Origin: Akkermansiaceae bacterium
Lineage (GTDB): Bacteria > Verrucomicrobiota > Verrucomicrobiia > Verrucomicrobiales > Akkermansiaceae
Direction: 5' to 3'
DNA length: 52,899 bases
Assembly: GCA_021202525.1 (NCBI GenBank)
Contig: JAJQCV010000041.1
Coordinates: forward strand, 1-52,899
Below, in pieces: positions 36,292 through 46,378 of this stretch (positions are counted from its first letter, which is position 1; each line of letters starts with the position of its first letter). Both the position numbers and the translations under genes were made by a program. The notes under the pieces are model-generated. The model saw only the letters and a list, made by a program, of their open reading frames with translations, was not told the origin of the DNA and ran no database searches.

Positions 36292-37226
36292 GGCTTCCGG
36301 GCCGGGGAAAGGGCTTCCTTGATAATCTGGACGTTCTGTTTGAACATGCTTTCAAAGTCGTGCCCGTCCGGGGACAGGCCGTCCGTATTGACAGGCTTGG
36401 CGACGGAAATATTCAGGGACTTGGCTATTTCATTCAGGCTCTTGGGATTGGAGGAATATTCCGGAAAAACGGCCTTCACCTTCGCCTCCCGGAGTTTTTT
36501 CAGCGTGGCCGCCAGTTGGGCGGAATTCCCCTCGTCTTCACGGCTCACCCCCTGCATGCTGATGCTGCGGAAGCCGAATTCCCGGCAGAAATGGTTCATG
36601 GCCGCATGGCCGGTCACCAGGATGCGGTCGGCTTCCGGGATGCCGGAAAGCTCCGTTCTGGCCCAGGCGGAAAGGCGGTCCATCTTCCGGTTCCATTGGG
36701 AGAGGCCGGCTGAGTAATCCTCCTTGTGGGCCGGGTCCATGTTGGCGAGCACGGCGGCCAGGGCGCGCGCGGCCCTCTTCATGTTGGCGGGAGTATGCCA
36801 CCAGTGGGGATCGTTGGGGCCGTGGGAGCAGGTGCCGTCTTCCGCGTGGTCGTGATGGTCGTGTTCCGCGGAATCGGCGGCTACGGGCACGTCCGGAATG
36901 GATGCCCCCAGGTCCAGAATCTGCGCCCGGGAGCCCAGGGCGTCTTTCAGCCTGGGAAGGTACGGCTCCAGATTCTTGCCGGAGGCCAGCACCAGCCGCG
37001 CCTGTCCCGCCGCGGCGATATCCTGCGGCGCGGGCTCGAAACTGTGCAGGTTGCCGTTGGGCTTCAGCAAATCCGTGACCTGGACGTGGCTGCCGCCCAG
37101 GGCGCGCGCCATGTCCCCCAGCACGGGGTGCAGGGCCGCGATCTTCAGGACGGGGGCCTCCTGGGCGCCCAGAGTACAGAACAGGCCCAGAAGACACAGA
37201 AAAGGAATTAAAACGCGCCGGAGCAT
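36288..37226 (-). CDS. Zinc/manganese ABC importer substrate-binding protein
   Basis: 312 residues from MLRRVLIPFLCLLGLFCTLGAQ (signal peptide); a GGGAG site lies before this ATG, and an ATG three codons earlier (37235) is the alternative. It is a cluster A-I binding protein of the ZnuA/TroA type. Family landmarks are LHPVLGDMARALGG, LLKPNGNLHSFEPAPQD with a metal His, a His-rich loop EHDHHDHAEDGTCSH near residue 120, WHTPANMKRAA, TGHAAMNHFC and VFPEYSSNPK. The His-rich loop favours zinc over manganese. It is the first gene of the operon with the small membrane protein, the ATPase and the permease. Confidence 0.92.
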   Translation of the reverse strand: MLRRVLIPFLCLLGLFCTLGAQEAPVLKIAALHPVLGDMARALGGSHVQVTDLLKPNGNLHSFEPAPQDIAAAGQARLVLASGKNLEPYLPRLKDALGSRAQILDLGASIPDVPVAADSAEHDHHDHAEDGTCSHGPNDPHWWHTPANMKRAARALAAVLANMDPAHKEDYSAGLSQWNRKMDRLSAWARTELSGIPEADRILVTGHAAMNHFCREFGFRSISMQGVSREDEGNSAQLAATLKKLREAKVKAVFPEYSSNPKSLNEIAKSLNISVAKPVNTDGLSPDGHDFESMFKQNVQIIKEALSPARKP

Positions 37227-37293
37227 GTCTCCCATTATGGTGCGCCCGGCAGGGGATGCAATGGTCAAATTTGTCTTCCAAAGTGAGATGACG

Positions 37294-39909
37294 CTAACTT
37301 TGGCGCGCCTTCCCTGCGTTCTTTCTCCTGCCCCTCATTTTCAAATTGAACTTCTGGTACAGGAAGGAGGAAATGAGGACAATGAAGGCCAGGCCCACGA
37401 GGGCGCCCACACGGTAAAGCTGGCTGAGGCTGGAAATGTCGTAGCACATGGCCTTGAGCAGCGTAATGCCCAGCAGCGCGAGCCCCGCCATGCGCACCCT
37501 GGAGGACCGGATGTCGAACCCCGTGGCAATCAGGCACAGGGCGAACAGGCTCCAGGCCAGGGATATGGTCAGGTCCTGCGCCAGACTGCGGCCGAACTGG
37601 ATCAGCAGCGGATGGTCCCCCGGTGCGGCAAACCCGCAGGAAATCTCCATGTTCATCCAGATGAAAAGCAGGATGGCGCCGAAAATGTTCAGGGAAGGGA
37701 TGAGGAAGCGGAGTCCGGAGCGGCCGCCGGTGAGGCGGGGCATCACCTTTTTCTGCATCCACCACGCCCCGGCCATGCAGCAGAAAACCAGCGTGGCGTA
37801 TGTCAGGCGCAGCTCCGGCATTTGGCCCGGATCAAGCTGGGAAACCGTCTTGAACAGGCCGCTGTGGATGAACATCGCCGCCAGCAGGAAAAAGCCCGTC
37901 CAGGCCAGCTTTGCCTGGGGAAACTTTCCGCACAGCAGCAGGAGGGCGAAGCCTTCCAGGGACCAGGCCAGGGTCAGCGGTGTTTCGCTCCACTGGAAGC
38001 CGATGGCCAGAGTCAGCATGCCGATGGCCGTGCCGTAGTAAAAGGTGAGGACGGCGGACCGTTTCAGCAGCGTCTCGAAAGGGAGCCTTTGCAGGTACAG
38101 AGCCGTCAGGAAGGGGGAGACGGCGCAGAGAAGAGCGGCGGTGGAAGCCCAGAACCTGGTGGAGACGGGATGGTGGGACATTCCGTACTGGTACCAGACA
38201 AAATAGAAAAGAGGGACGCACAGGGCGGAGGCGCTCCAGGCCAGCAGTCCGTCGCGGAAGCGCCGGATCACGAACGAAGGAAGCAGGAACAGGAACGCGA
38301 AGACGAAGAACGGCACCCAGGGATGGAATTCCTGATGCCATGCCGCCAGAGCAAAACCGCCCACGGCCACCATCAGGGCCTGCCCCCGGCTGTGCCGGAC
38401 GGCCATCCAGCAGAAGACGCCTGCGGTCAGTATGGCGTAAAAGGGAAGCGGGGAGTCCGGCCAGATGATCGGAAGCCACGCCAGGGCCGCCGCCGTGAAA
38501 CAGGAGATTCTGACACCCGGATGCAGGTCGGCCAGGCAGGCCCCTCCGGACAGGGTGCGGGCGGACAGCACCTTGTAGGAAGCGGCGATCATGAATATGC
38601 TGAATATTCCGCGGAGAAGCTCGGAAAACCAGGGGAAATTTTCCGGTTTGGGATGTTCCGTAAAGGAGGCGCACAAGTAGCAAACGGTGAAGATGCCTAC
38701 CGGGAGGAACCAGGACCAGTAGGTGCTCCTTGCCCTGGCCAGCGGAAGAAGGGCGACCATCGGGAACATCCCGGCCAGGAGCAGAAGCGCCCGGGAGGAA
38801 GAGGAAAGAGCCAGGGGATTGCCTTCCGCCTGCATCCGGAAAGCCGTCAGGCACGCCACGGCAATCGCCCCGAAAGCCAGCAGGAATGAAGAGCTTCCCG
38901 TGCCGGGGGCCTTCTTCTCCTGCCGGATGCCGGAGTACAGCCCGCAGCCGCAGTAGAGAAGCAGCGTGCAGAGGGAAAGCAGGGTGACGGCCGGAATGTG
39001 GCCGTTCGCGTTGTATTCGTCAAACCAGCCCATCAGCAGCAGCGTATAGGCCGCAAGGCCGATGGCTCCCACTTTCGTCCAGCGCGTGACGGCCAGCACG
39101 GAAACCAGTCCGGCGTTCAGAAGGGTCATGTACAGGAACAGGGAAACCGTGTGATCCTGCCCGGTGGACAGGATGACCGGCGTGAGAAATCCGCCGATGA
39201 TGCCCAGAACGGCAATGACCTGGAAACGGAGCCGCACGGCCAGGACGAATGCAGCGGCCGTGGTGGCGGCCAGCAGAAGGGCGGAAACTGCCGTATTGAA
39301 GAAGGGCAGCGCATAAAACATGCGGCCTGCGCAGGTGGCCAGGTACAGCACCAGAATGCCGGTGGCGGTCAGGGTGCCGGAAAGGGTGGGATACCTTTTC
39401 TTCAGGCGCGAAAGGCCCGTACCCAGCAGGGCAAAGGCCGTCATGTAGGTGAGGATGATTCTCCATTCCGGAGAAATCAATTCATTGTCAATGCTGTATT
39501 TGACAAAGAAACCTGTTCCCAGAAACAGGATGAACCCGCCGATCCAGGAAAGCAGCTTGGCTCCTATGAAATATTCCCAGGAAAAGGCGGGGGAAACGGC
39601 TGCTGGCTGCCTGGCCTTCCGGGCTGCGGGAGCGGCGGACTCATAGGGGATGATGGCCGTGGCGGGCCGTGGCCGGGATGGAACGGGGCGCGGCGCGGCG
39701 GTTCCCGTTCTTGCGGAGTCCCGGAACTTGTTGTCCGCTGCTGCCCTGCCATAGGGCATGTGCATGTCCATATGCGCCTTGACTTCCGCAAACTCGTTTT
39801 CCAGCCTGCGTACCTTGTGTTCCAGGGAAATGACCTGGCAGGCCTTCACAAACGTGAAAACCATGCCGGAAAGAAGAGCCAGCACAAGCAGTAAAATGAA
39901 AATTTCCAT
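37294..39909 (-). CDS. Large DUF2339 polytopic membrane protein
   Basis: 871 residues from MEIFILLLVLALLSG. An N-terminal membrane segment is followed by a short coiled-coil-like stretch (ISLEHKVRRLENEFAEVKAHMD), a Pro/Ala-rich linker, and then more than 20 hydrophobic segments. The segment WEYFIGAKLLSWIGGFILFLGTGFFVKYSID is the DUF2339 hallmark (WE..IG.K...WIG...L..G..FF). Function unknown; proteins of this kind are common in Bacteroidota and Verrucomicrobiota. The start is at 39909, since upstream residues of the open frame are not membrane-like. It is divergent from the autotransporter gene. Confidence 0.85.
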   Translation of the reverse strand: MEIFILLLVLALLSGMVFTFVKACQVISLEHKVRRLENEFAEVKAHMDMHMPYGRAAADNKFRDSARTGTAAPRPVPSRPRPATAIIPYESAAPAARKARQPAAVSPAFSWEYFIGAKLLSWIGGFILFLGTGFFVKYSIDNELISPEWRIILTYMTAFALLGTGLSRLKKRYPTLSGTLTATGILVLYLATCAGRMFYALPFFNTAVSALLLAATTAAAFVLAVRLRFQVIAVLGIIGGFLTPVILSTGQDHTVSLFLYMTLLNAGLVSVLAVTRWTKVGAIGLAAYTLLLMGWFDEYNANGHIPAVTLLSLCTLLLYCGCGLYSGIRQEKKAPGTGSSSFLLAFGAIAVACLTAFRMQAEGNPLALSSSSRALLLLAGMFPMVALLPLARARSTYWSWFLPVGIFTVCYLCASFTEHPKPENFPWFSELLRGIFSIFMIAASYKVLSARTLSGGACLADLHPGVRISCFTAAALAWLPIIWPDSPLPFYAILTAGVFCWMAVRHSRGQALMVAVGGFALAAWHQEFHPWVPFFVFAFLFLLPSFVIRRFRDGLLAWSASALCVPLFYFVWYQYGMSHHPVSTRFWASTAALLCAVSPFLTALYLQRLPFETLLKRSAVLTFYYGTAIGMLTLAIGFQWSETPLTLAWSLEGFALLLLCGKFPQAKLAWTGFFLLAAMFIHSGLFKTVSQLDPGQMPELRLTYATLVFCCMAGAWWMQKKVMPRLTGGRSGLRFLIPSLNIFGAILLFIWMNMEISCGFAAPGDHPLLIQFGRSLAQDLTISLAWSLFALCLIATGFDIRSSRVRMAGLALLGITLLKAMCYDISSLSQLYRVGALVGLAFIVLISSFLYQKFNLKMRGRRKNAGKARQS

Positions 39910-40225
39910 GGGAGGAAGGGGGTAGGGAGAATGTATTCTACATGGGAAAAACGGGACTGCAAGACGCAAAAGGAGACATGTCCGGTTCTCCTGGAGGTGT
40001 GGAATGGCGTGGGTCGGGGCGCGGTCTGCGGGTGGCATCCGTTCCCAATGACAGGATTGATTTTCCACAACCATTTAAAAACGAAGAGTGGAGAGTTCCG
40101 CCTCCGGGAAGGAATGGCCGTGTCGTATCCTCTGGGTACACGGAATGACTCAATGCAATTTTTTTGCTGTTGCGGCCGCATAACGAATTTGTTACCCTGC
40201 CATACGCATTAACGTGCAAAAAAAT
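39910..40225. other. Divergent intergenic region before the autotransporter
   Basis: 316 bases between divergent starts. The last 80 bases before the autotransporter are relatively AT-rich (CAATTTTTTTGCTG, AACGTGCAAAAAAATATG) and likely contain its promoter, but no clear -35/-10 pair stands out. Short frames here look non-coding. Confidence 0.45.
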
Positions 40226-43200
40226 ATGAAAATTACGATTCCTTTTCCATTGCGCCGCAGCCTGTTTGCGGGCTTCTTCCTGTCCCTCTCCGCTTCCGGG
40301 GCGGACTATACCGTGGACGCCTCCCAGTCCTCCGATCCTGGCCGGAAAGTGTACCAGACCCTGGCGGACCTGGCTTCCGCCGGAGTTCTGGCAGCGGGAG
40401 ACACGGTCGTTCTGAATAACGACGACTCCACCCTCACTTCCAGGCTGCCCGTTCTCGTCAATTTCCGCTCCAATGATCCGGAAACGCCGCGTACCGTGGA
40501 TCTGTCCGGATTGGGAAATGCACCTTTGTTCAATCCGGCCACAGGCAATTACACGTTGGATATGGAATCCGTCGTCTTTTCCAATGCCCCGGCCAGAGTG
40601 TTTCTCTACCTCGGCAGCTCCAGCTCTGCTCCCATCTCCTTAAAAATTTCTGGCAACGCCACTTTTACGGGAAATGATAGTTCCGCCAGCGGTTCTGCCT
40701 CCCGCTACGGAGGGGTGATTTGCCTGTACTCATCTGCGGCTGCCGCGCTAACGATGGGAAACAACGCCACGTTCTCCTATAATCATGCTGCCGGCAATGG
40801 GGGAGCGATTGGCGTGCACTCACACGGCAACACCGCTGCGCTGACCATAGGGAACAACGCCGTATTCACCGGGAATTACGCTTCCAACAATGGCGGGGGA
40901 GCGATTCATGTATACGGGGCAACCGGTTCCGCAGCGGTTATAGGAGACAACGCGACATTCACTGGCAATTATCTTTTAGGAGGCTATAGCGGCTCCGGGG
41001 GAGCCATTTACGTCGTCATGCCGGACAGCACCAAATACGGTGGAAACAGCCTTGTCATGGGCGCCAACGCCGTGTTTTCCGGGAATTATGTTTCTGGCCG
41101 CTACAGCACCGGCGGAGCGATTGCGCTTTCATCATCCTCCCGTTCGGAAACTTCCACGCTGGTTCTTGGCCCTGGCGCCACGTTCACCGGGAATTACGTT
41201 TTTTCTTCCGCCGGCTCCTCCTACGAGAGCGTATGCTCCGGCGGAGCGATTTACATAATTTCATCAAGATATTCGAACATTACGGTGCAGGACGGCGCGA
41301 CCTTCACCGGCAATTACGCGGGGACCAAAGGCGGGGCCATCCTTATGCAAGGCAGCTACGCGGGCAGTTCCAGCCAGTTCCTGGCCCTGACCCGTGACGT
41401 CCTTTTCAGCGGCAACATGACCGGCGGCACATTTACCCAGCATCCAGACGGTTCCTTCTCCGTGGAAAACGGCGTCGCCAACGCGATCCATATGGGAGGA
41501 GATCAGAGCATCCAACTGGCCGCTGCCGAAGGCAGGCAGGTCCGTTTCAACGATCCCGTCACCAGTGCGGCCCTGAGTCTCAGCGGGGAAAACATCGCCT
41601 TTTCCATCAACCGGTACACGGACGGCGGGAATCCCCGTACCACCGGCGGAACGGTGGTCTTCAGCGGGGAACTCTACCAGGGGGAAGACTCCCATCTGGT
41701 TGCCAGCCGTTATAACAACTTCAAGGGCCAAACCACTCTCTACGGGGGCACCCTCGTTTTGGAACACAACGTGGTCTTCGGCAATGCCGACCTGAGGGAG
41801 GACACTTCCATGACCCTGCAGGACGGCACCCTGGAAATCACCGGCGGCAGCACGGTCAACGCCGCCTCCTTCACCGTCTCCCATGCGGATATCGTCCTGC
41901 GTCCGGGAACCAGCGCCTTCATCAATGCCAGGGACGTGGATATTTCCCACGGCTTCATCTTCGACATGCAGAAACAGCTTCCGGGAGCTTCTTCCCCACA
42001 GTCCTCCCACGGGATTTCCGTTTCGGCTGCGGATTCCTTCACGCTGGGTGGTTCCGTGGGCATTCTGGACAACGGCGTATCCGCCGACTACTTTTATGCG
42101 GACAACTCCTGGGCGCGGGAGCGCGTCTTCGTTGTGCTTACGGACTCGGACAAGACGCATGAGGGCGACTTCTCCGGCCCTTATTCGCTGGCCACGGGCA
42201 CCGAAAATGTGGACAGCCCCTATGCCTACACGGGCACCTGGAGCCACCAGTGGCTGGACGCGGACGGCGACGGCTTTGCCGAACAGCTCCGGCTTGTCTG
42301 GACGCCCACTCCCGGGGAAGAGTCCATTCAGGACATCCTGCCCGAACTGGCCGGCGACATGACCCTGAACTCCATGTGGTCCTCCGCCTCCAATGCCCTC
42401 GGCATGTCGGACGCCGCTCTTGGCAGCCTGGACGCCCTGCGCTTCCTGACGGGTCCGGAAAACAACTACTGGGTCAAGGGCCTGGGGGATTTTCTCTTCC
42501 ATGCCACCGAAGGTGGCCGGGACGGGTTTGACTACAACGGCGGCGGATATGCCGTGGGGGCGGACCGCAGGGTGGCGAAGAATACCATCCTGGGCCTGGG
42601 CTTCGGCGACCTGTACGGCAGGTTGTACAGCCGCAGCTTTGTGGGGGACATCGGCCAGCAGACCCGCATCGCCATGCTCTATGGAGGATGGTACAAGGAT
42701 CTCGGCAGGAAGGACGCCCTCATGGTGACGGCTTCAGCGGGCTACGGCTGGACGGCCAACAGGATGAACTCCTTCCATACCGGCGGATGGTCCCGCGGAA
42801 AATGGACCAACCGCACCCTGGCCGCCACCCTCAACGGGAAGTGGAGCCGCCGCGTGAGTGAGGTTCTTGCGGTGGATTTCATGCTTGGGCTGGAATACAC
42901 GGACGTGACCCAGGATTCGTTCACGGAAACTGGGTGGGACGCGCGCCGTTTTGAAAAAGGGCATTTGAAAAACCTGTCCCTGCCTGTGGGCGTGGGGCTG
43001 ACCTGCCGCAGCGAACTGAAGGGAAGGGAATGGATCAACAGCGTGGCGGTGAGCTACCTGCCCGATGTGTACCGTGAAAACCCGAGTGCGCCTGCCCAGC
43101 GTCTGCTCAACGGTTATCGCTGGGAAGCCAGGGGAACGGCGCCCGACCGGAACGCGGTGAGGGTGAATGTGGCCAGTGCGCTGCAATTGAACGCGCGCTG

Positions 43201-43285
43201 GAGGGCGTACGCGGGATACGAGTTTGAGGGGAGAAACAAGGCTGTGGCGCATCGGTTTAACGCAGGGGTAAGTTTCGCCTATTGA
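40226..43285 (+). CDS. Pmp-like autotransporter with GGAI/FxxN repeats
   Basis: 1019 residues from MKITIPFPLRRSLFAGFFLS at 40226 (signal to about residue 25); a GTG four codons earlier is less likely. The passenger (about 26-700) has a run of repeats at 147-397 in which F-x-x-N tetrapeptides (FTGN or FSGN mostly) alternate with G-G-A-I. This is the hallmark of chlamydial polymorphic membrane proteins, which fold as beta-helices. A beta-rich linker follows, then a C-terminal translocator barrel (about 720-1019) ending in Tyr, the typical outer-membrane signal. The likely job is adhesion or surface display on the gut mucosa, an inference. The barrel resembles the stand-alone barrel at 9724. Confidence 0.88.
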   Translation: MKITIPFPLRRSLFAGFFLSLSASGADYTVDASQSSDPGRKVYQTLADLASAGVLAAGDTVVLNNDDSTLTSRLPVLVNFRSNDPETPRTVDLSGLGNAPLFNPATGNYTLDMESVVFSNAPARVFLYLGSSSSAPISLKISGNATFTGNDSSASGSASRYGGVICLYSSAAAALTMGNNATFSYNHAAGNGGAIGVHSHGNTAALTIGNNAVFTGNYASNNGGGAIHVYGATGSAAVIGDNATFTGNYLLGGYSGSGGAIYVVMPDSTKYGGNSLVMGANAVFSGNYVSGRYSTGGAIALSSSSRSETSTLVLGPGATFTGNYVFSSAGSSYESVCSGGAIYIISSRYSNITVQDGATFTGNYAGTKGGAILMQGSYAGSSSQFLALTRDVLFSGNMTGGTFTQHPDGSFSVENGVANAIHMGGDQSIQLAAAEGRQVRFNDPVTSAALSLSGENIAFSINRYTDGGNPRTTGGTVVFSGELYQGEDSHLVASRYNNFKGQTTLYGGTLVLEHNVVFGNADLREDTSMTLQDGTLEITGGSTVNAASFTVSHADIVLRPGTSAFINARDVDISHGFIFDMQKQLPGASSPQSSHGISVSAADSFTLGGSVGILDNGVSADYFYADNSWARERVFVVLTDSDKTHEGDFSGPYSLATGTENVDSPYAYTGTWSHQWLDADGDGFAEQLRLVWTPTPGEESIQDILPELAGDMTLNSMWSSASNALGMSDAALGSLDALRFLTGPENNYWVKGLGDFLFHATEGGRDGFDYNGGGYAVGADRRVAKNTILGLGFGDLYGRLYSRSFVGDIGQQTRIAMLYGGWYKDLGRKDALMVTASAGYGWTANRMNSFHTGGWSRGKWTNRTLAATLNGKWSRRVSEVLAVDFMLGLEYTDVTQDSFTETGWDARRFEKGHLKNLSLPVGVGLTCRSELKGREWINSVAVSYLPDVYRENPSAPAQRLLNGYRWEARGTAPDRNAVRVNVASALQLNARWRAYAGYEFEGRNKAVAHRFNAGVSFAY
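40664..41416 (+). repeat. Tandem Pmp-type protein repeats (FxxN and GGAI)
   Basis: Residues 147-397 of the autotransporter hold eight FxxN motifs (at 147, 183, 214, 245, 284, 320, 360 and 394) and seven GGA/V-I motifs between them (162, 192, 224, 258, 296, 339, 369). Spacing is 30 to 40 residues. The DNA copies have diverged, so recent slippage is not evident. Confidence 0.85.
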
Positions 43286-43303
43286 CGGCGGCCTGAAATA
43301 CTC

Positions 43304-43332
43304 TCCGGTCTTTTTCCCAGGGAAAAGGCCGG
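43304..43332 (+). terminator. Hairpin just after the autotransporter gene
   Basis: CCGG at both ends encloses CTTTTTCCC and GGGAAAAG with a short AGG-type loop, starting 19 bases after the stop. Without a strong T-tract it may serve as an RNA end or partial terminator. Confidence 0.45.
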
Positions 43333-43372
43333 ATGGAGGCTCCCGTGATCCTGATGTTCCGGGAAAAATTCT

Positions 43373-43405
43373 GGAGGCATGGACGGCGCGTTCGTCCATG
43401 CCTCC
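43373..43405 (+). terminator. Strong hairpin between autotransporter and GH84 genes
   Basis: GGAGGCATGGACG pairs perfectly with CGTCCATGCCTCC (13 base pairs) around a 7-base loop and is followed by TTATTCTCCTCT. It probably ends the autotransporter transcript. Confidence 0.7.
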
Positions 43406-43496
43406 TTATTCTCCTCTGTTGGCATGCCGCAGGCGGGTACGGACGGTTTTTTCTTGAGATGGGCACTCTTTTCTGATTCCATTACCGAGCATTATC

Positions 43497-46358
43497 ATGA
43501 ATGGTTTTCAACTTCTTCAATGTGGCTTTGGCGTAGCGGCCCTGCTGGCGGGCCCCGTCATGGGCGCGCCTGCCGTTTATCCTGTTCCCCAGCAATCCAA
43601 ACTGTCTTCCCAGACGGCGGCTTTCTCAGGGAAACCGTCCGTCGTGGTCCGTTCCGCCAGGACGCAGGGAGACAAACTGCTGGCCGGCGTACCGGAAAAA
43701 TCCGGCGCGTACAAGCTGGTGGTCTCCCCGCAGGGGAAGGTGGGCATCGGAGCCCATGACGAGCGCGGGGCGTTTTACGCCATGCAGACATTGCGCCAGC
43801 TGGGCAAAAAGACCGGGAACGGCGACGCCGTGATGCTGCCCGTGGGGGAAATCACGGACTGGCCGGACATTGAATTCCGCGGCACGGTGGAAGGATTCTA
43901 CGGCACCCCCTGGAGCCATGAAGCCCGCCTGAGCCAGTTGCGCTTCTACGGGCAGAACAAAATGAACACCTACATTTACGGCCCCAAGGACGATCCGTAC
44001 CATTCCTCCCCGCACTGGCGGGATCCCTATCCCGCGGACCAGGCCGCCCAAATCAGGGAGCTGGTGAAAGTGGCCCGGGAAAACCATGTGGACTTCGTCT
44101 GGGCCATCCACCCCGGCAAGGACATCAAGTGGACGGAGGAGGACATGAACAATGTCATCAAAAAATTTGAAATGATGTACAAGCTGGGCGTGCGCTCCTT
44201 CGCCGTGTTTTTTGACGACATCTTCGGGGAAGGCACCAAGGCGGACAAGCAGGCCCTGCTGCTGAACAAGATCAACAACGAATTCGTCAAGGCCAAGAAG
44301 GACGTCACTCCCCTGGTCATGTGCCCCACCCAGTACAACCGCGGCTGGGCGGACCCCAAGCCGGGAACCTACCTGGACATTCTGGGCGAACAGCTTGACC
44401 CCTCCGTCCATATCATGTGGACGGGCAACTCCGTGTGCCATGACATCACGCTGGAGGGCCAGGAATGGGTGAACAAGAGAATCAAGAGGCCGTCCTACGT
44501 CTGGTGGAACTTCCCCGTGACGGACTACTGCCGCTCCAACCTGTGCATGGGCCGCGTTTACGGACTGCCCCAGGAATCCGGATCACGGGAATCCATGAGC
44601 GGGCTGGTTTCCAACCCCATGGACAAGCCGGAAGCTTCCAAGGTAACGCTCTTCGGCATTGCCGACTACGCCTGGAACATCGACGGCTTCAAGTCGGACG
44701 AAGCCTGGAAGGAGGGCGTCGTGCGCCTGTACCCGCAGGCGGCGGAGGCCATGCAGGCATTTGTGGACCACAACTCCGACCAGGGCCCCAACGGGCACGG
44801 CTTCCGGAGGGAGGAGTCCGTGAACATAGCCCCCGTGGTCAACCGCGTGCTGGAAGCCGCCCGCGAGGGCAAGGTGGTGAAATCGGACACAGCCCAGCTT
44901 AAAAAGGAATTCTCCCGCATGGCCGCCGCCGCTCCCGTCATACGGGAAAAGGTGGACAACCCCCGCCTTATGAAGGAAATTGGCGCCTGGGTGGACGCCT
45001 TTGAACAACTGGGCCTGGCCGGGCAGCACGCCGTGGCCGCCCTGGAAAACAGCAGCCCCAAGGCGGCCGTGACGGACCTGGTGAAAGCCACGCAGGCGCT
45101 TGCGGCCATGGACCGCATCTCCCAGCAGCACAACCAGCAGGGGCAATTGTACCGTTCCGCGGTGAAAACCGGTTCCCGCGTGATGACGCCCGCCGTCAAT
45201 GAACTGGCGGACATCGTTTCCAGGAAAACCTTCCCGGCTCTTGCCGGAACGCCGGCCCTCTCTCCCAAGCCCCTGGTGAAAGGCGGCAGCATGGACAAGG
45301 CGGAACTGTTCTGTGACGGAGACCGCGGCACCTTCTGGCATTCCGGAGCCTATGGACAGCCGGGGGACTGGTACGGCGTGGACTACGGCATGGCTATCCC
45401 CGTCAGGAGCGTGGAAGTGCTGATGGGCCGCAATGACAAGGACGGCGACTACGTGGCCAAAGGCCAGCTGGAAGCCACCCAGGACATGAAAACCTGGAAG
45501 CCGCTGGGACCGGAAACCTCCGGCATGCAGGTGGTGTGGCAGGCGCCCAGGCCCGTTTCCGTCCGCGCCGTGCGTTACCGCGTCATTGAACCTAAAAAGA
45601 CGGACAACGGCCGTGGCGTGTGGACGGCTATTCGTGAAATCTCCGTGAATGCGCCGGCCGCCGCCCGCGCTTCCTCCAATGTGGCGGGGCTGGAAGGCGT
45701 TTCCGTGCAGAAATCGGACAAAATCGTGCGGATCAACCGCGTGATGGAAACCCACAAGATGAAGCCCGGAGAATTCATCGCCCTGGACCTGGAAGGGCCC
45801 ACGGACGCCACCTGGCTGGAAATCAACCTGGAACGGGATGACGTGAACTCCTGGGCGGAAGTAGTGCTGGACGTGGAAGGGTCCGCCAAGCCCGTGGTGC
45901 AGAAGCTGGACAGGCAGGGCAAAAACTTCATTGCCAAGGCCAACCAGCTTCCCAAGGGCATCAAGGGCATGAAGCTGGTCAACAAGAGCGGCAAGGAACA
46001 GGACGTGGTGCTGAACATGTTCAAATTCGACGTCCCCCCCGCCGATCCCGGAACGAACCTTGCCGCCCTGAGCGACAGGAACCTGAAAACGGTGTACCGT
46101 GCGGACAAGCCTCTGGACGTGGTGGTTCCCAATCTGGACAACCCCAGGGCGACCAAACTCGTCGTGGTAGGGTCCGCTGCATACGCGGTGCAGGCCCGCA
46201 GGGGTGAAGGCGCGTGGACGTCCATAGGCAAAAAGGCCGCAGGCGCCGGAGCGGCGGAATTCGCCATTCCCTCCGGGACTAGCGCCGTGCGCCTGTTCTA
46301 CAATGCTCCCCAGAAGGATGCCGTGATCAATGAAGTGATCTTCTCTTCCAAAAAATAG
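43497..46358 (+). CDS. Secreted beta-N-acetylhexosaminidase, GH84
   Basis: 953 residues with a signal peptide (about 1-23). An N-terminal GH20b-type domain leads to the GH84 catalytic barrel with RGTVEGFYGTPWSHE (128-142) and the catalytic pair Asp240-Asp241 in FAVFFDDIFGEG. The family uses substrate-assisted catalysis by the acetamido group. The barrel is followed by a helical region and an F5/8-type C (CBM32-like) module at about 595-740 (AELFCDGDRGTFWHSG...), then a further beta domain. Like Bacteroides BtGH84 it should remove terminal beta-linked GlcNAc from glycans, here probably mucin O-glycans. It has its own terminators on both sides. Confidence 0.95.
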   Translation: MNGFQLLQCGFGVAALLAGPVMGAPAVYPVPQQSKLSSQTAAFSGKPSVVVRSARTQGDKLLAGVPEKSGAYKLVVSPQGKVGIGAHDERGAFYAMQTLRQLGKKTGNGDAVMLPVGEITDWPDIEFRGTVEGFYGTPWSHEARLSQLRFYGQNKMNTYIYGPKDDPYHSSPHWRDPYPADQAAQIRELVKVARENHVDFVWAIHPGKDIKWTEEDMNNVIKKFEMMYKLGVRSFAVFFDDIFGEGTKADKQALLLNKINNEFVKAKKDVTPLVMCPTQYNRGWADPKPGTYLDILGEQLDPSVHIMWTGNSVCHDITLEGQEWVNKRIKRPSYVWWNFPVTDYCRSNLCMGRVYGLPQESGSRESMSGLVSNPMDKPEASKVTLFGIADYAWNIDGFKSDEAWKEGVVRLYPQAAEAMQAFVDHNSDQGPNGHGFRREESVNIAPVVNRVLEAAREGKVVKSDTAQLKKEFSRMAAAAPVIREKVDNPRLMKEIGAWVDAFEQLGLAGQHAVAALENSSPKAAVTDLVKATQALAAMDRISQQHNQQGQLYRSAVKTGSRVMTPAVNELADIVSRKTFPALAGTPALSPKPLVKGGSMDKAELFCDGDRGTFWHSGAYGQPGDWYGVDYGMAIPVRSVEVLMGRNDKDGDYVAKGQLEATQDMKTWKPLGPETSGMQVVWQAPRPVSVRAVRYRVIEPKKTDNGRGVWTAIREISVNAPAAARASSNVAGLEGVSVQKSDKIVRINRVMETHKMKPGEFIALDLEGPTDATWLEINLERDDVNSWAEVVLDVEGSAKPVVQKLDRQGKNFIAKANQLPKGIKGMKLVNKSGKEQDVVLNMFKFDVPPADPGTNLAALSDRNLKTVYRADKPLDVVVPNLDNPRATKLVVVGSAAYAVQARRGEGAWTSIGKKAAGAGAAEFAIPSGTSAVRLFYNAPQKDAVINEVIFSSKK

Positions 46359-46378
46359 GCGGTTTTATCCGTCTTCCG

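Noticed and set aside
36898..38889. Long plus-strand frame over the binding protein and DUF2339 genes
   Set aside because: Gln/Gly/His-rich, low-complexity antisense product with no motif; both minus-strand genes are clear.
40664..41416. CRISPR array or DNA tandem repeat
   Set aside because: The repetition is at protein level with diverged codons and no constant spacer-repeat pattern.
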